The notes under the pieces: model-generated
Seen by the model: the letters and a program-made list of their open reading frames with translations, nothing else
What the model was told of the DNA's origin: nothing
Database searches by the model: none
Part shown: piece after piece, positions 1-5,991 of the stretch
Layout: each line of letters begins with the position of its first letter
Numbering within the stretch: the stretch's first letter is position 1
Translations under genes and position numbers: made by a program
Assembly: GCA_964503355.1 (NCBI GenBank)
Contig: CAZCZS010000053.1
Location: 1-10,781, forward strand
Reading direction: 5' to 3'
Origin: Mesoaciditoga sp964503355
Lineage (GTDB): Bacteria > Thermotogota > Thermotogae > Mesoaciditogales > Mesoaciditogaceae
Length of the DNA: 10,781 nucleotides

Positions 1-222
1 GAGATCCTGAATCAAGTTCAGGATGACTTTTTTTGAAATGAGAACGAGATCCCGGATCAGGTCCGGGACGACCTACGGTCGGTTCAGAATGACCTAATGA
101 CCTTCGGTTAGTATGGCATGACAGAAAGAAAAGACCCACGATGGCATCTTCAAAAAATTCCTTTATCGCTTGAAAAGCGGTGTATGGTTAAGAGTCATTG
201 GCTTGTAAAATCGACGCACAAC
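1..222 (+). repeat. Dispersed repeat, near-intact copy 1 (REP hairpins plus body)
   Basis: This copy matches, in inverted orientation and with few differences, the copy at 10552-10781. A decayed copy lies at 4691-4813. It has two modules. The left module has two tandem hairpins: arms ATCCTGAA/TTCAGGAT at 4-11 and 17-24, and TCCCGGA/TCCGGGA at 50-56 and 62-68. A smaller palindrome, CGACC-tac-GGTCG, follows near 70-82. The right module, about 105-222, is a unique body containing TATGGCATGACAG and a CGCTT-gaa-AAGCG hairpin near 167-179, and it ends at a TTGT...ACAA motif (read on the minus strand). Compared with the other intact copy there is an 8-bp tandem duplication, AATGACCT, at 88-103. No coding potential was seen. 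It runs off the window start, so the true left edge is unknown. It could be a non-autonomous mobile element or an intergenic structural repeat. Confidence 0.85.
4..34 (+). terminator. REP hairpin with T-tract, possible terminator
   Basis: A perfect 8-bp stem (4-11 with 17-24, loop TCAAG) is followed after GAC by seven T residues (28-34). Read on the + strand this is a plausible intrinsic terminator. It would stop transcription entering from the left before the regulator leader. The inverted copy at the right end has the same layout on the minus strand. Confidence 0.4.
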
Positions 223-230
223 GTGAGTAA

Positions 231-244
231 TGAAAACGTTTCCA
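231..244. promoter_or_regulatory. LacI-family (cre-like) operator, distal site
   Basis: TGAAAACGTTTCCA matches the general LacI/CcpA-type pattern TGWAANCGNTNWCA at 13 of 14 positions and has the CG-centred palindrome core AAACGTTT. It lies 9 bp inside the repeat boundary and about 310 bp upstream of the regulator gene. The regulator encoded at 554 is the obvious candidate ligand, but this is inferred from pattern and position only. Confidence 0.5.
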
Positions 245-256
245 AAAAGCGGCCTA

Positions 257-302
257 TAAAATGAGAAAAATGAAGATAATTCCATAACTTTTTCTCATTT
301 TA
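257..302. repeat. 14-bp perfect inverted repeat in regulator leader
   Basis: TAAAATGAGAAAAA (257-270) is exactly complementary to TTTTTCTCATTTTA (289-302), with an 18-nt spacer. As RNA it would form a long AU-rich hairpin. It could act as a weak terminator, an RNA structure or a protein-binding site. It is not part of the dispersed repeat, because the other copies do not extend this far. Confidence 0.6.
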
Positions 303-421
303 AACTTTAATGCGTTTTTTTCAGTATTAGAGCTGTTTTTTGAATATATGAGATATCAAATCGAAGATCTTTTTCGATGAAAAAAGAAGAAAAACTTAGA
401 AAATCATTGCAAAACGATGAA

Positions 422-453
422 TATAATAGAATACTTCGTTTAATCGTGATTAA
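422..453 (+). promoter_or_regulatory. Candidate promoter -10 with downstream palindromic operator
   Basis: A consensus TATAAT lies at 422-427, and a perfect palindrome TTAATC-GT-GATTAA lies at 440-453, close to where transcription would start. No good -35 hexamer sits at the usual distance, so the promoter call is weak. The palindrome has the size and position of a repressor site, and it differs from the two CG-centred LacI-type sites. Confidence 0.35.
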
Positions 454-521
454 TGAACTTTATTTGCGTGTAATTGGGTATAAATGTGTTTGAAAAAAAG
501 TTGATTTTATGTAAAAATTAA

Positions 522-535
522 TGTAAATGTTTTCA
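522..535. promoter_or_regulatory. LacI-family (cre-like) operator, proximal site
   Basis: TGTAAATGTTTTCA matches TGWAANCGNTNWCA at 13 of 14 positions. It ends 6 bp before the GGGAG ribosome binding site of the regulator gene and overlaps a weak possible -10 (TAAATG, 524-529) placed 17 bp after TTGATT (501-506). A repressor here would block transcription of its own gene and of the downstream transport operon. Confidence 0.5.
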
Positions 536-553
536 TAAGATGGGAGAAAAGGG

Positions 554-1534
554 ATGATGGCGAGCATAAAAGATGTGGCGCGAGAAGCAAGAGTTTCAAT
601 TGCCACGGTTTCACGGGTTTACAACAATCCCGAGATGGTGAGCGAAGAAACCAAAAAAAAGGTGTTCTTTGTGGCTCAAAAATTGGGATACACACCGAAT
701 TTTTTGGCCCAAAATCTTAGAAAACCCGTAGTTGGAACCATAATCGCCACGATTCCCGATATGTCAAACACGTTTTTTATAGATATGGTTCGTGGCATAC
801 AAGATTACGCGGAATCCAAAGGATACAACGTTCTGATGGGGCGTTTCGATCCTGAACATTTTGACATAAGCAGATACGTTAAAATAGTCAAATCCAAAGC
901 CGCGGACGGTATCGTTTTGGCCACGGGACACAACAGATATTTTGCACCAGTTGAAGAGGCAAAAGACATTCCAATAGTCAGCATAGAGGAAGAATTCATG
1001 GGAAATCCTTACATCTACGTTGACAACTCGGAAGCCATTAAAAAGATAGTGAATTACCTCATTTCAAAGGGCAGAAAAAAAATGAGGTTTTTGGGATTTA
1101 AAACGGAAGTAGAGCGCGCCAAAGCTTTTGAAAAGATAATTAAAGAAAAGGGTTTTGAATACGATAAAAACACGATATGGAAGTGTGATGATGCGGAAGA
1201 GAACATTCCAATTAGAACCAAAGAGTACGTCGATTTTCTCATAAAAGAGAAACGTCTTCCTCAAGCGATAGTGTGCTCTTCCGATTTACTCGCAGCTGGT
1301 ACCATAAAGTGGTTGATCAAAAATGGTGTAAGAGTTCCTGAAGATGTGGCCGTTACCGGTTTTGACAACACGGAAATAGCAGCCCTTTTCTATCCTGGTA
1401 TAACCACCGTCGAGCAACCATGTAAAAGTATGGGTCAGGAAGCTGCTCGGCTTTTGATAAAAAAGATAGAAGGTCATGAAATCGCGAAAAAAGTGGCTTT
1501 TCAAACGAAAATAGTTGTAAGAGAATCGGCATAA
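554..1534 (+). CDS. LacI-family transcriptional regulator
   Basis: This is a DNA-binding repressor (or activator) that senses a sugar or sugar phosphate. Residues 4-24 form the LacI helix-turn-helix (IKDVAREARVSIATVSRVYN), residues about 47-57 the hinge (YTPNFLAQNLRK, with the minor-groove leucine), and residues 60-326 the periplasmic-binding-protein-like effector domain. The C-terminal family signature VTGFDNTEIAALFYPGITTV is present. The length of 326 aa is normal. A GGGAG site at 542-546 precedes tandem ATG codons at 554 and 557. Either could start the protein, and MASIKDVAR from 557 resembles family N-termini more closely. It lies 46 bp upstream of the sugar-binding protein gene with no terminator between, so it is probably the first gene of the uptake operon and its local regulator. 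Operator-like sites at 231 and 522 suggest autoregulation. The effector cannot be deduced from sequence. Confidence 0.93.
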   Translation: MMASIKDVAREARVSIATVSRVYNNPEMVSEETKKKVFFVAQKLGYTPNFLAQNLRKPVVGTIIATIPDMSNTFFIDMVRGIQDYAESKGYNVLMGRFDPEHFDISRYVKIVKSKAADGIVLATGHNRYFAPVEEAKDIPIVSIEEEFMGNPYIYVDNSEAIKKIVNYLISKGRKKMRFLGFKTEVERAKAFEKIIKEKGFEYDKNTIWKCDDAEENIPIRTKEYVDFLIKEKRLPQAIVCSSDLLAAGTIKWLIKNGVRVPEDVAVTGFDNTEIAALFYPGITTVEQPCKSMGQEAARLLIKKIEGHEIAKKVAFQTKIVVRESA

Positions 1535-1580
1535 AAAGGGCCCAAAGTGGCTTTTAAATAAAACAAAAGGAGGGGTTATT

Positions 1581-2822
1581 GTGAAGAAGAGTGTTTTTTT
1601 GGTTCTTGCAATGGTAGCTGTGCTGGTGTTTGCAAGCTTTGCCAGCACGATAGTCATGACGGCAGGTGCTGTCGGCCGTGAGTATCAAGTTCTTCAACAG
1701 CAGATAAAAATGTTTGAACAACAGAATCCGAATATCAAAGTGGTCTTGATGCCCATGCCTAATTCCTCAACCGATCGCTACAACCTGTACGTCACTTATT
1801 TGAGCGCAGGAATGCCTCAACCAGATGTTTTGATGTTGGATGTTATTTGGCCACCAGCTTTTGCAAACTTTTTGGTGAATCTCAACCCTTATTTCACGAA
1901 GGATGAACTGAAAGATTTCTTCCCTGGTGCCGTCAACGCGGACACTTACAACGGAAAATTGGTTGCCGCTCCGTGGTTCATAGACGCGGGATTGCTCTAC
2001 TACAGAAAAGATCTTCTCAAAAAGTATGGATTTGAGCCACCAAAAACTTGGGATGAACTCATTCATGAAGCTCAAGTGATATCCCAAAAAGAGGGGATAA
2101 AGGGTTTCGTTTGGCAGGGTGCCTCTTACGAAGGATTAACCTGTGATTTCATGGAATACGTACATTCTTATGGTGGCGCCATACTTAATGATAAAGGACA
2201 GGTGGTCTCAGATTCTCCAATGGTAAAGAAGGCCCTTCAAACGATGGTCGATATGATATACAAATACAAGATAAGCCCCGTTGGAGTAACAACCTACATG
2301 GAGGAAGAAACACGTCACATATTCCAAAATGGAGACGCCGTTTTCATGAGAAACTGGCCTTATTGTTGGCCACTCCTCAACGGAAAAGATTCAAAAGTAG
2401 CGGGAAAAGTCGGAGTGGAACCCCTTCCTGAAGGAACAGGTTTCCCAGGTGTTCATCACTCTGCGACACTTGGTGGATGGCAACTCGGTATAAATAAAAA
2501 CAGCGAACATATAGCCGATGCCGTTAAACTCATAAAATTCTTGACTTCTCCAGAACAAGAAGCGTACAAAGCGATAAACGCTGGACAAAATCCGTCGAGA
2601 CTTTCGGTTTACAACAATCCAGCCGTTATAAAGGCAAATCCATTCTACAAATCGTTGTGGTCGGTCTTTAAGAACGCGGAACCAAGACCGAAATCTCCCA
2701 TATATGCTCAGATATCCGAAGTGCTTTACACGAACGTCAACGCGGCACTCACGAAACAGTTAACGGTTGATCAGGCTGTTGAAAAGATAACTTCACAACT
2801 CAAAGAACTTTTGGGACAGTGA
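1581..2822 (+). CDS. ABC sugar-binding protein, trehalose/maltose-binding type
   Basis: This is the extracytoplasmic solute-binding protein of a carbohydrate ABC importer (family SBP_bac_1, MalE/UgpB-like). Residues 1 to about 22 form a signal peptide: two lysines, a hydrophobic core, and small residues at FASFAS. There is no lipobox cysteine, so it is probably secreted or anchored otherwise. Blocks WFIDAGLLYYRKDLLKKYG (132-150), GFVWQGASYEGLTCDF (175-190), RNWPYCWPL (257-265) and SATLGGWQLGI (294-304) closely follow the Thermococcus litoralis trehalose/maltose-binding protein as recalled. This suggests an alpha-glucoside such as trehalose or maltose, although related proteins bind sucrose or palatinose. 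The length of 413 aa is usual. The GTG start follows a strong AAGGAGGGG at 1567-1575. The gene lies between the regulator and the two permeases, with a hairpin after its stop. Confidence 0.93.
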   Translation: MKKSVFLVLAMVAVLVFASFASTIVMTAGAVGREYQVLQQQIKMFEQQNPNIKVVLMPMPNSSTDRYNLYVTYLSAGMPQPDVLMLDVIWPPAFANFLVNLNPYFTKDELKDFFPGAVNADTYNGKLVAAPWFIDAGLLYYRKDLLKKYGFEPPKTWDELIHEAQVISQKEGIKGFVWQGASYEGLTCDFMEYVHSYGGAILNDKGQVVSDSPMVKKALQTMVDMIYKYKISPVGVTTYMEEETRHIFQNGDAVFMRNWPYCWPLLNGKDSKVAGKVGVEPLPEGTGFPGVHHSATLGGWQLGINKNSEHIADAVKLIKFLTSPEQEAYKAINAGQNPSRLSVYNNPAVIKANPFYKSLWSVFKNAEPRPKSPIYAQISEVLYTNVNAALTKQLTVDQAVEKITSQLKELLGQ

Positions 2823-2837
2823 TCTATTTGCATAATC

Positions 2838-2863
2838 AAAGCGGGGATTTTTCCCCGCTTTTT
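2838..2863 (+). terminator. Intra-operon hairpin (attenuating terminator / mRNA stabiliser)
   Basis: A perfect 10-bp stem, AAAGCGGGGA (2838-2847) with TCCCCGCTTT (2852-2861), has a TTTT loop and a run of T residues at its 3' side. It sits 15 nt after the binding-protein stop codon and 24 nt before the next gene. Partial termination, or 3'-end protection, at this point would give more binding protein than permease, as known for maltose-type operons. Confidence 0.8.
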
Positions 2864-2887
2864 GTAAATTCATGAAAGGAGGAAGAA

Positions 2888-3790
2888 ATGCTCGCAAGAA
2901 AAGATCCACTCCACAGAACAGATCCAATTTACGCAACCATTTTTATCATTCCAACGCTCGCCGTGATCGGATTTATAGCGTTTTGGCCTCTCGGACAGAC
3001 ACTTTACAACAGCTTTTTCAAATTCGCTTTGATGTATCCACAAAGTAAGGTGTTCGTCGGGTTTTCAAATTACGGAAAAATCTTTCATGATGCCAGGTTT
3101 TTAAACGATCTTTGGAATACGATTCGTTTTACAGTGTGGTCTGTTGGGATAGAAACCTTACTCGGGATGCTCATAGCTTTGATGCTGAACAAAGAATTCA
3201 AGTTGCGAGGATTGGTAAGAGCAGCAGTTTTGATCCCTTGGGCGATACCGACGGTCGTCTCATCTCAGATGTGGAGATGGATGTACAACGATAACTATGG
3301 AATAGTGAACTCGATCATGCTCAAATTGCATATCGTTAAAAATCCGATAGTTTGGCTCGGTTTCCCATCAACTTCCATGCCCGCCATAATAAGTGTCGAC
3401 ATTTGGAAAACGACTCCTTTTATGATACTTTTGATCCTCGCAGGTCTTCAAATGATCCCCAAAGAACTTTACGAGGCCGCTAGAATCGATGGTGCTAACG
3501 CGTGGCAGAGATTTTGGTCAATAACTTTTCCTATTATACGTCCAACTCTTGGAATAGCGCTTATATTTAGAACTCTTGACGCCATGAGAGTCTTCGATAT
3601 CGTTTACGTTATGACAAAAGGTGCAGCCAACACCGAAACCATATCCGTTTACAACCAATGGGTGCTTTTCACGAAAGGATTTATCGCTCCGTATTTTGGC
3701 TATGGAAGCGCCATATCGGTTACGATCTTCTTGATAATAAGTGCATTCGCGTTTTTCTACGTTAAAATGATGAAGATTCAACTCGATTGA
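2888..3790 (+). CDS. Carbohydrate ABC transporter permease, MalF/UgpA-like
   Basis: This is a membrane-spanning subunit of the sugar importer (binding_protein-dependent transport inner membrane component, COG1175). Hydrophobic segments lie near residues 15-35, 78-100, 110-125, 165-190, 220-230 and 275-292, consistent with six helices. The EAA loop that contacts the ATPase is clear at about 194-219 (LYEAARIDGANAWQRFW). The length of 300 aa is typical of short MalF-type permeases. A strong AAAGGAGG at 2875-2882 sets the ATG start. It is 6 nt from the end of this gene to the GAGG ribosome binding region of the next permease, so the two are surely co-translated. It works as a heterodimer with that permease and receives sugar from the binding protein at 1581. 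Confidence 0.92.
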   Translation: MLARKDPLHRTDPIYATIFIIPTLAVIGFIAFWPLGQTLYNSFFKFALMYPQSKVFVGFSNYGKIFHDARFLNDLWNTIRFTVWSVGIETLLGMLIALMLNKEFKLRGLVRAAVLIPWAIPTVVSSQMWRWMYNDNYGIVNSIMLKLHIVKNPIVWLGFPSTSMPAIISVDIWKTTPFMILLILAGLQMIPKELYEAARIDGANAWQRFWSITFPIIRPTLGIALIFRTLDAMRVFDIVYVMTKGAANTETISVYNQWVLFTKGFIAPYFGYGSAISVTIFLIISAFAFFYVKMMKIQLD

Positions 3791-3802
3791 GAGGTAATGA
3801 GT

Positions 3803-4633
3803 ATGAGACACAAAAGGTTGAGAAAAATCGTGTTTTACATAGGTGTTGCCGTTGTTCTTGTTTACTTTCTTTTTCCATTCTATTGGGCTGTTGTTTCTTC
3901 CATACGCCCACCTTCTGAATTGTTTTCGCCAAATCAAAGTTTAATTCCCTTAAAGGTTCAATTCGATAGCTACGTTCAGGTCTTTACCGAACGTCCCTTT
4001 GCCAGAAACATTTTGAATAGCACCATAGTTGCTGGGGCGGCCACTTTGCTTTGTCTAGTCATAGGAGCTCTCGCTGGTTACGCGATCGCGCGTTTGAAAT
4101 TCGCCGGTAAGGTTGTTGTGATGCTCTTCATTCTCTCGGTTAGCATGTTTCCGCAGGTGTCAATTTTGGGAGCGCTGTTTCAAATTTTAAGATCCGCGAA
4201 ACTCATCAACACGTATCCTGGTCTTATAATTCCATACATAGCGTTAACGATTCCGCTAACCGTTTGGACTCTTCAAAATTTTTTCAGAGATATGCCAAAG
4301 GAATTGGAAGAAGCGGCTTACATAGACGGCAGCGGGAAATTCTCCACATTTTTGAGGATAGTACTTCCTCTTTCAGCCCCAGGTTTAGTCGCAACAGGCC
4401 TCTTGACTTTTATATTTTCGTGGAACGAATTTTTGTTCGCCTTAACATTTGAACAACTTCCTCAAATGTACACGGTACCCGTTGCCATTGCCATGTTCAC
4501 TGGATACTACGTGGTGCCATGGGGACAGATAATGGCGGCCTCTGTTATAGTGACAGTTCCCTTAGTTGTATTGGTTCTTGTATTTCAAAACAAGATAATT
4601 TCGGGAATGACCGCTGGTTCTGTGAAAGGATAA
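3803..4633 (+). CDS. Carbohydrate ABC transporter permease, MalG/UgpE-like
   Basis: This is the second membrane subunit of the importer (COG0395). Hydrophobic helices lie near residues 9-32, 70-95, 103-125, 138-158, 192-215 and 245-263. The EAA loop is at about 166-190 (KELEEAAYIDGSGKFSTFL). The start was chosen at the second ATG (3803, 276 aa). The ribosome binding site GAGGT ends at 3795, which leaves only one nucleotide before the ATG at 3797 but a normal seven before 3803. It follows the MalF-like gene closely and ends the operon. No ATP-binding subunit follows, so ATP hydrolysis must be supplied by a protein encoded elsewhere, as is common in Thermotogales and in Gram-positive MsmK systems. 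Confidence 0.92.
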   Translation: MRHKRLRKIVFYIGVAVVLVYFLFPFYWAVVSSIRPPSELFSPNQSLIPLKVQFDSYVQVFTERPFARNILNSTIVAGAATLLCLVIGALAGYAIARLKFAGKVVVMLFILSVSMFPQVSILGALFQILRSAKLINTYPGLIIPYIALTIPLTVWTLQNFFRDMPKELEEAAYIDGSGKFSTFLRIVLPLSAPGLVATGLLTFIFSWNEFLFALTFEQLPQMYTVPVAIAMFTGYYVVPWGQIMAASVIVTVPLVVLVLVFQNKIISGMTAGSVKG

Positions 4634-4690
4634 AAGTTCTTTCAAAATCGAAAAGTGAATGGTGAAAAAGGGTAAAAAGTCCAGGCGCAA

Positions 4691-4813
4691 GTTGTGCGTG
4701 AACTTTAAAGACAATGGCTTTGAGCCATACATCGTTTTTCAAGCGATAAGGAAATTTTTTGAAGATATCATCCTGGCTTTTTTCTTTCTGTTATGCCGTA
4801 TCCATCGAAGGTC
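4691..4813 (-). repeat. Dispersed repeat, degenerate copy 2 (body module only)
   Basis: This stretch aligns with the body of the repeats at 105-222 (reverse complement) and 10552-10665. Shared landmarks, in order on the + strand, are GTTGTGCGTGAACT, CATACATCG, TTTTCAAGCGATAAGG, TTTTTTGAAGAT, TTTCTTTCTGTTATGCC and GAAGGTC. Similarity stops at 4813, exactly where the REP-hairpin module would begin, so the hairpins are missing. Differences are many compared with the two end copies, which implies an older insertion. It has the same orientation as the right-end copy and the opposite orientation to the left-end copy. Confidence 0.75.
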
Positions 4814-4826
4814 AAAAACTCTATCA

Positions 4827-4903
4827 AGCGCGTGGCTCGTGGCAAATACAAAAACAAATAAAAATGTCATCTGCTGCAGAACTACAAGCTACGCGCTGAT
4901 TTT
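4827..4903 (+). terminator. Long-loop inverted repeat, possible operon terminator
   Basis: AGCGCGTGGCT (4827-4837) pairs with AGCTACGCGCT (4887-4897) over 11 bp with one G-U, enclosing a 49-nt A-rich loop. GATTTTCTTTTA follows. This could end the transport operon transcript, but the loop is unusually long and the T-run is interrupted. It may instead be a remnant of an inserted element. Confidence 0.3.
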
Positions 4904-4959
4904 CTTTTACCCCTTTTGATGGAACTTCAAGCATCGTTTAGAAGAGGGCTTTTAGCGTA

Positions 4960-4973
4960 TGAAAACGTTTATT
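4960..4973. promoter_or_regulatory. AAACGTTT-centred operator-like site (partial match)
   Basis: TGAAAACGTTTATT shares its first eleven bases with the site at 231-244, but the last two bases do not match the CA half-site end. It lies 33 bp after the end (on the + strand) of the radical SAM coding sequence and beyond the transport operon, where a repressor site has no obvious promoter to act on. It could be a distant looping site or chance. Confidence 0.2.
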
Positions 4974-5005
4974 TTGTTCTGCGCTTTGGACAATTTCTTT
5001 CTCAC

Positions 5006-5926
5006 TCAAATGCTTATATGAAGGCTCTTGGCGTACACACCCTTCTCTTTTTCTTCCAGTGGTTGATACCATCCATGTAATCCGTATTTTTCAACCGTTA
5101 AGAGGGCTTTTTCGTATTCTTGCTTTGTTATCTTTCTGCTCAGCTCAGGCACATTTTTAGCTTTGTAAACGGGAAAATATTGAGACATTAAAGATATAGG
5201 AACCGATGAGGAAAGTTCTTCGGCGACGAATCTCACGGCTTCTTCCGTACCGGCTATACCATTTGGAAGTATCAAATGTCGAACTATAAGACCTCTCATT
5301 TTTTCCGATTTGAAAGGGCCTACTTGTCTGTACATTTCCGTGAGGGCTTTCTTGGTTATCGTCCAGTAGTTTGGAGCTGCGGAATACTTCAACGAGAATT
5401 CATCATCAGTGTAACGTATATCTGCCAGGTAAATATCAACTATTCCTTCCAACATCTTTAAAGTTTCCACATTCACGTAGCTGGATGTGTTGAACACGAT
5501 TGGGAGGGAGAAGCCTTTTTTAGAAGCGATCGATAAAGCGGAAGTGATCACATGTAAGTGAGGTTCAGGAGTTACCAGGTCCAAAGTTGTGGCTTTGGCC
5601 TTTTGGATGGAGATGAAGATCTTTGCCAGCTCTTCATCGTTCAACTCTTTACCATGATTGAGATGGCTGAAGGCGAAATTTTGGCAATACACGCAACGCA
5701 TACCGCAGCCAGAAAAGAAAACGGCACCCGCCCCATTTTGGCCAACAAGAGGCGGTTCCTCACCAAAATGTAAAAGTGCTCCGCTTATCTTTGCGGATAC
5801 TTTTTGACCGCAAAAACCTTGACTTTTTCGTCGGTCTACTTTGCAATTACGAGCGCACATCGTGCAACTTTTAAGAGTTTCTTTGAAATACTTTTCCGCC
5901 ACTTTTAATCTTTTTTCATCAATCAT
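5006..5926 (-). CDS. PflX-like radical SAM protein (COG1313)
   Basis: This is a cytoplasmic iron-sulfur protein related to pyruvate formate-lyase activating enzymes. The radical SAM cluster motif CxxxCxxC is at Cys74, Cys78 and Cys81 (CGMRCVYCQN). Four further cysteines near the N-terminus (21, 24, 28, 39) could hold a second cluster, as usual in this family. Family blocks HFGEEPPL, VTPEPHLHVI, VDIYLADIRY, EMYRQVGP and VRHLILPNG are all present. The length of 306 aa is normal. The start at 5926 is preferred over the upstream in-frame ATG at 5968. It has AAAAGGAG at 5936-5943, and a good promoter with its -10 at 5959-5964 would lie inside the longer frame. The substrate is unknown, and no glycyl-radical enzyme or other likely partner is adjacent. 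It is transcribed alone, divergently from the helicase. Confidence 0.9.
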   Translation of the reverse strand: MIDEKRLKVAEKYFKETLKSCTMCARNCKVDRRKSQGFCGQKVSAKISGALLHFGEEPPLVGQNGAGAVFFSGCGMRCVYCQNFAFSHLNHGKELNDEELAKIFISIQKAKATTLDLVTPEPHLHVITSALSIASKKGFSLPIVFNTSSYVNVETLKMLEGIVDIYLADIRYTDDEFSLKYSAAPNYWTITKKALTEMYRQVGPFKSEKMRGLIVRHLILPNGIAGTEEAVRFVAEELSSSVPISLMSQYFPVYKAKNVPELSRKITKQEYEKALLTVEKYGLHGWYQPLEEKEKGVYAKSLHISI

Positions 5927-5958
5927 CGTGAGAAACTCCTTTTTCGATAGCCTTTCAC

Positions 5959-5987
5959 ATTGTATCACAGGAATTTCTTTTACACAA
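5959..5987 (-). promoter_or_regulatory. Promoter of the radical SAM gene
   Basis: On the minus strand, TTGTGT (5982-5987) and TACAAT (5959-5964) are 17 bp apart, and TGA directly before the -10 makes it an extended -10. The start point would be near 5952, giving a leader of about 26 nt before the ATG at 5926. Confidence 0.6.
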
Positions 5988-5991
5988 CTTC

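Larger units (their letters stand above)
4634..5005. other. Gene-free interval with decayed repeat and regulatory-like motifs
   Basis: These 372 bp between the permease and the converging radical SAM gene hold no convincing gene. The longest open frame (4659-4919) lies across the repeat remnant and resembles nothing I recognise. The interval contains the degenerate repeat copy (4691-4813), an 11-bp inverted repeat with a long loop (4827-4897) and an AAACGTTT-centred site (4960-4973). No compact terminator for the transport operon is visible. Confidence 0.7.

Noticed and set aside
1..222. CRISPR array or tRNA/rRNA in the repeat regions
   Set aside because: There are only two tandem hairpins with differing sequence and no regular repeat-spacer pattern. 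No cloverleaf or rRNA motif was found.
1490..1555. 12-bp direct repeat AAAGTGGCTTTT at 1490-1501 and 1544-1555
   Set aside because: One copy is in the coding sequence of the regulator and the other just after it. They are short and AT-rich, with no sign of an insertion or a regulatory role.
4659..4919. 86-aa open frame after the transport operon
   Set aside because: It lies across the decayed repeat, has no ribosome binding site of note, starts and ends in non-conserved sequence and resembles no protein family I know.
5927..5968. Longer start for the radical SAM protein
   Set aside because: A promoter -10 (5959-5964) lies within it, and the ATG at 5926 has a good AAAAGGAG site.
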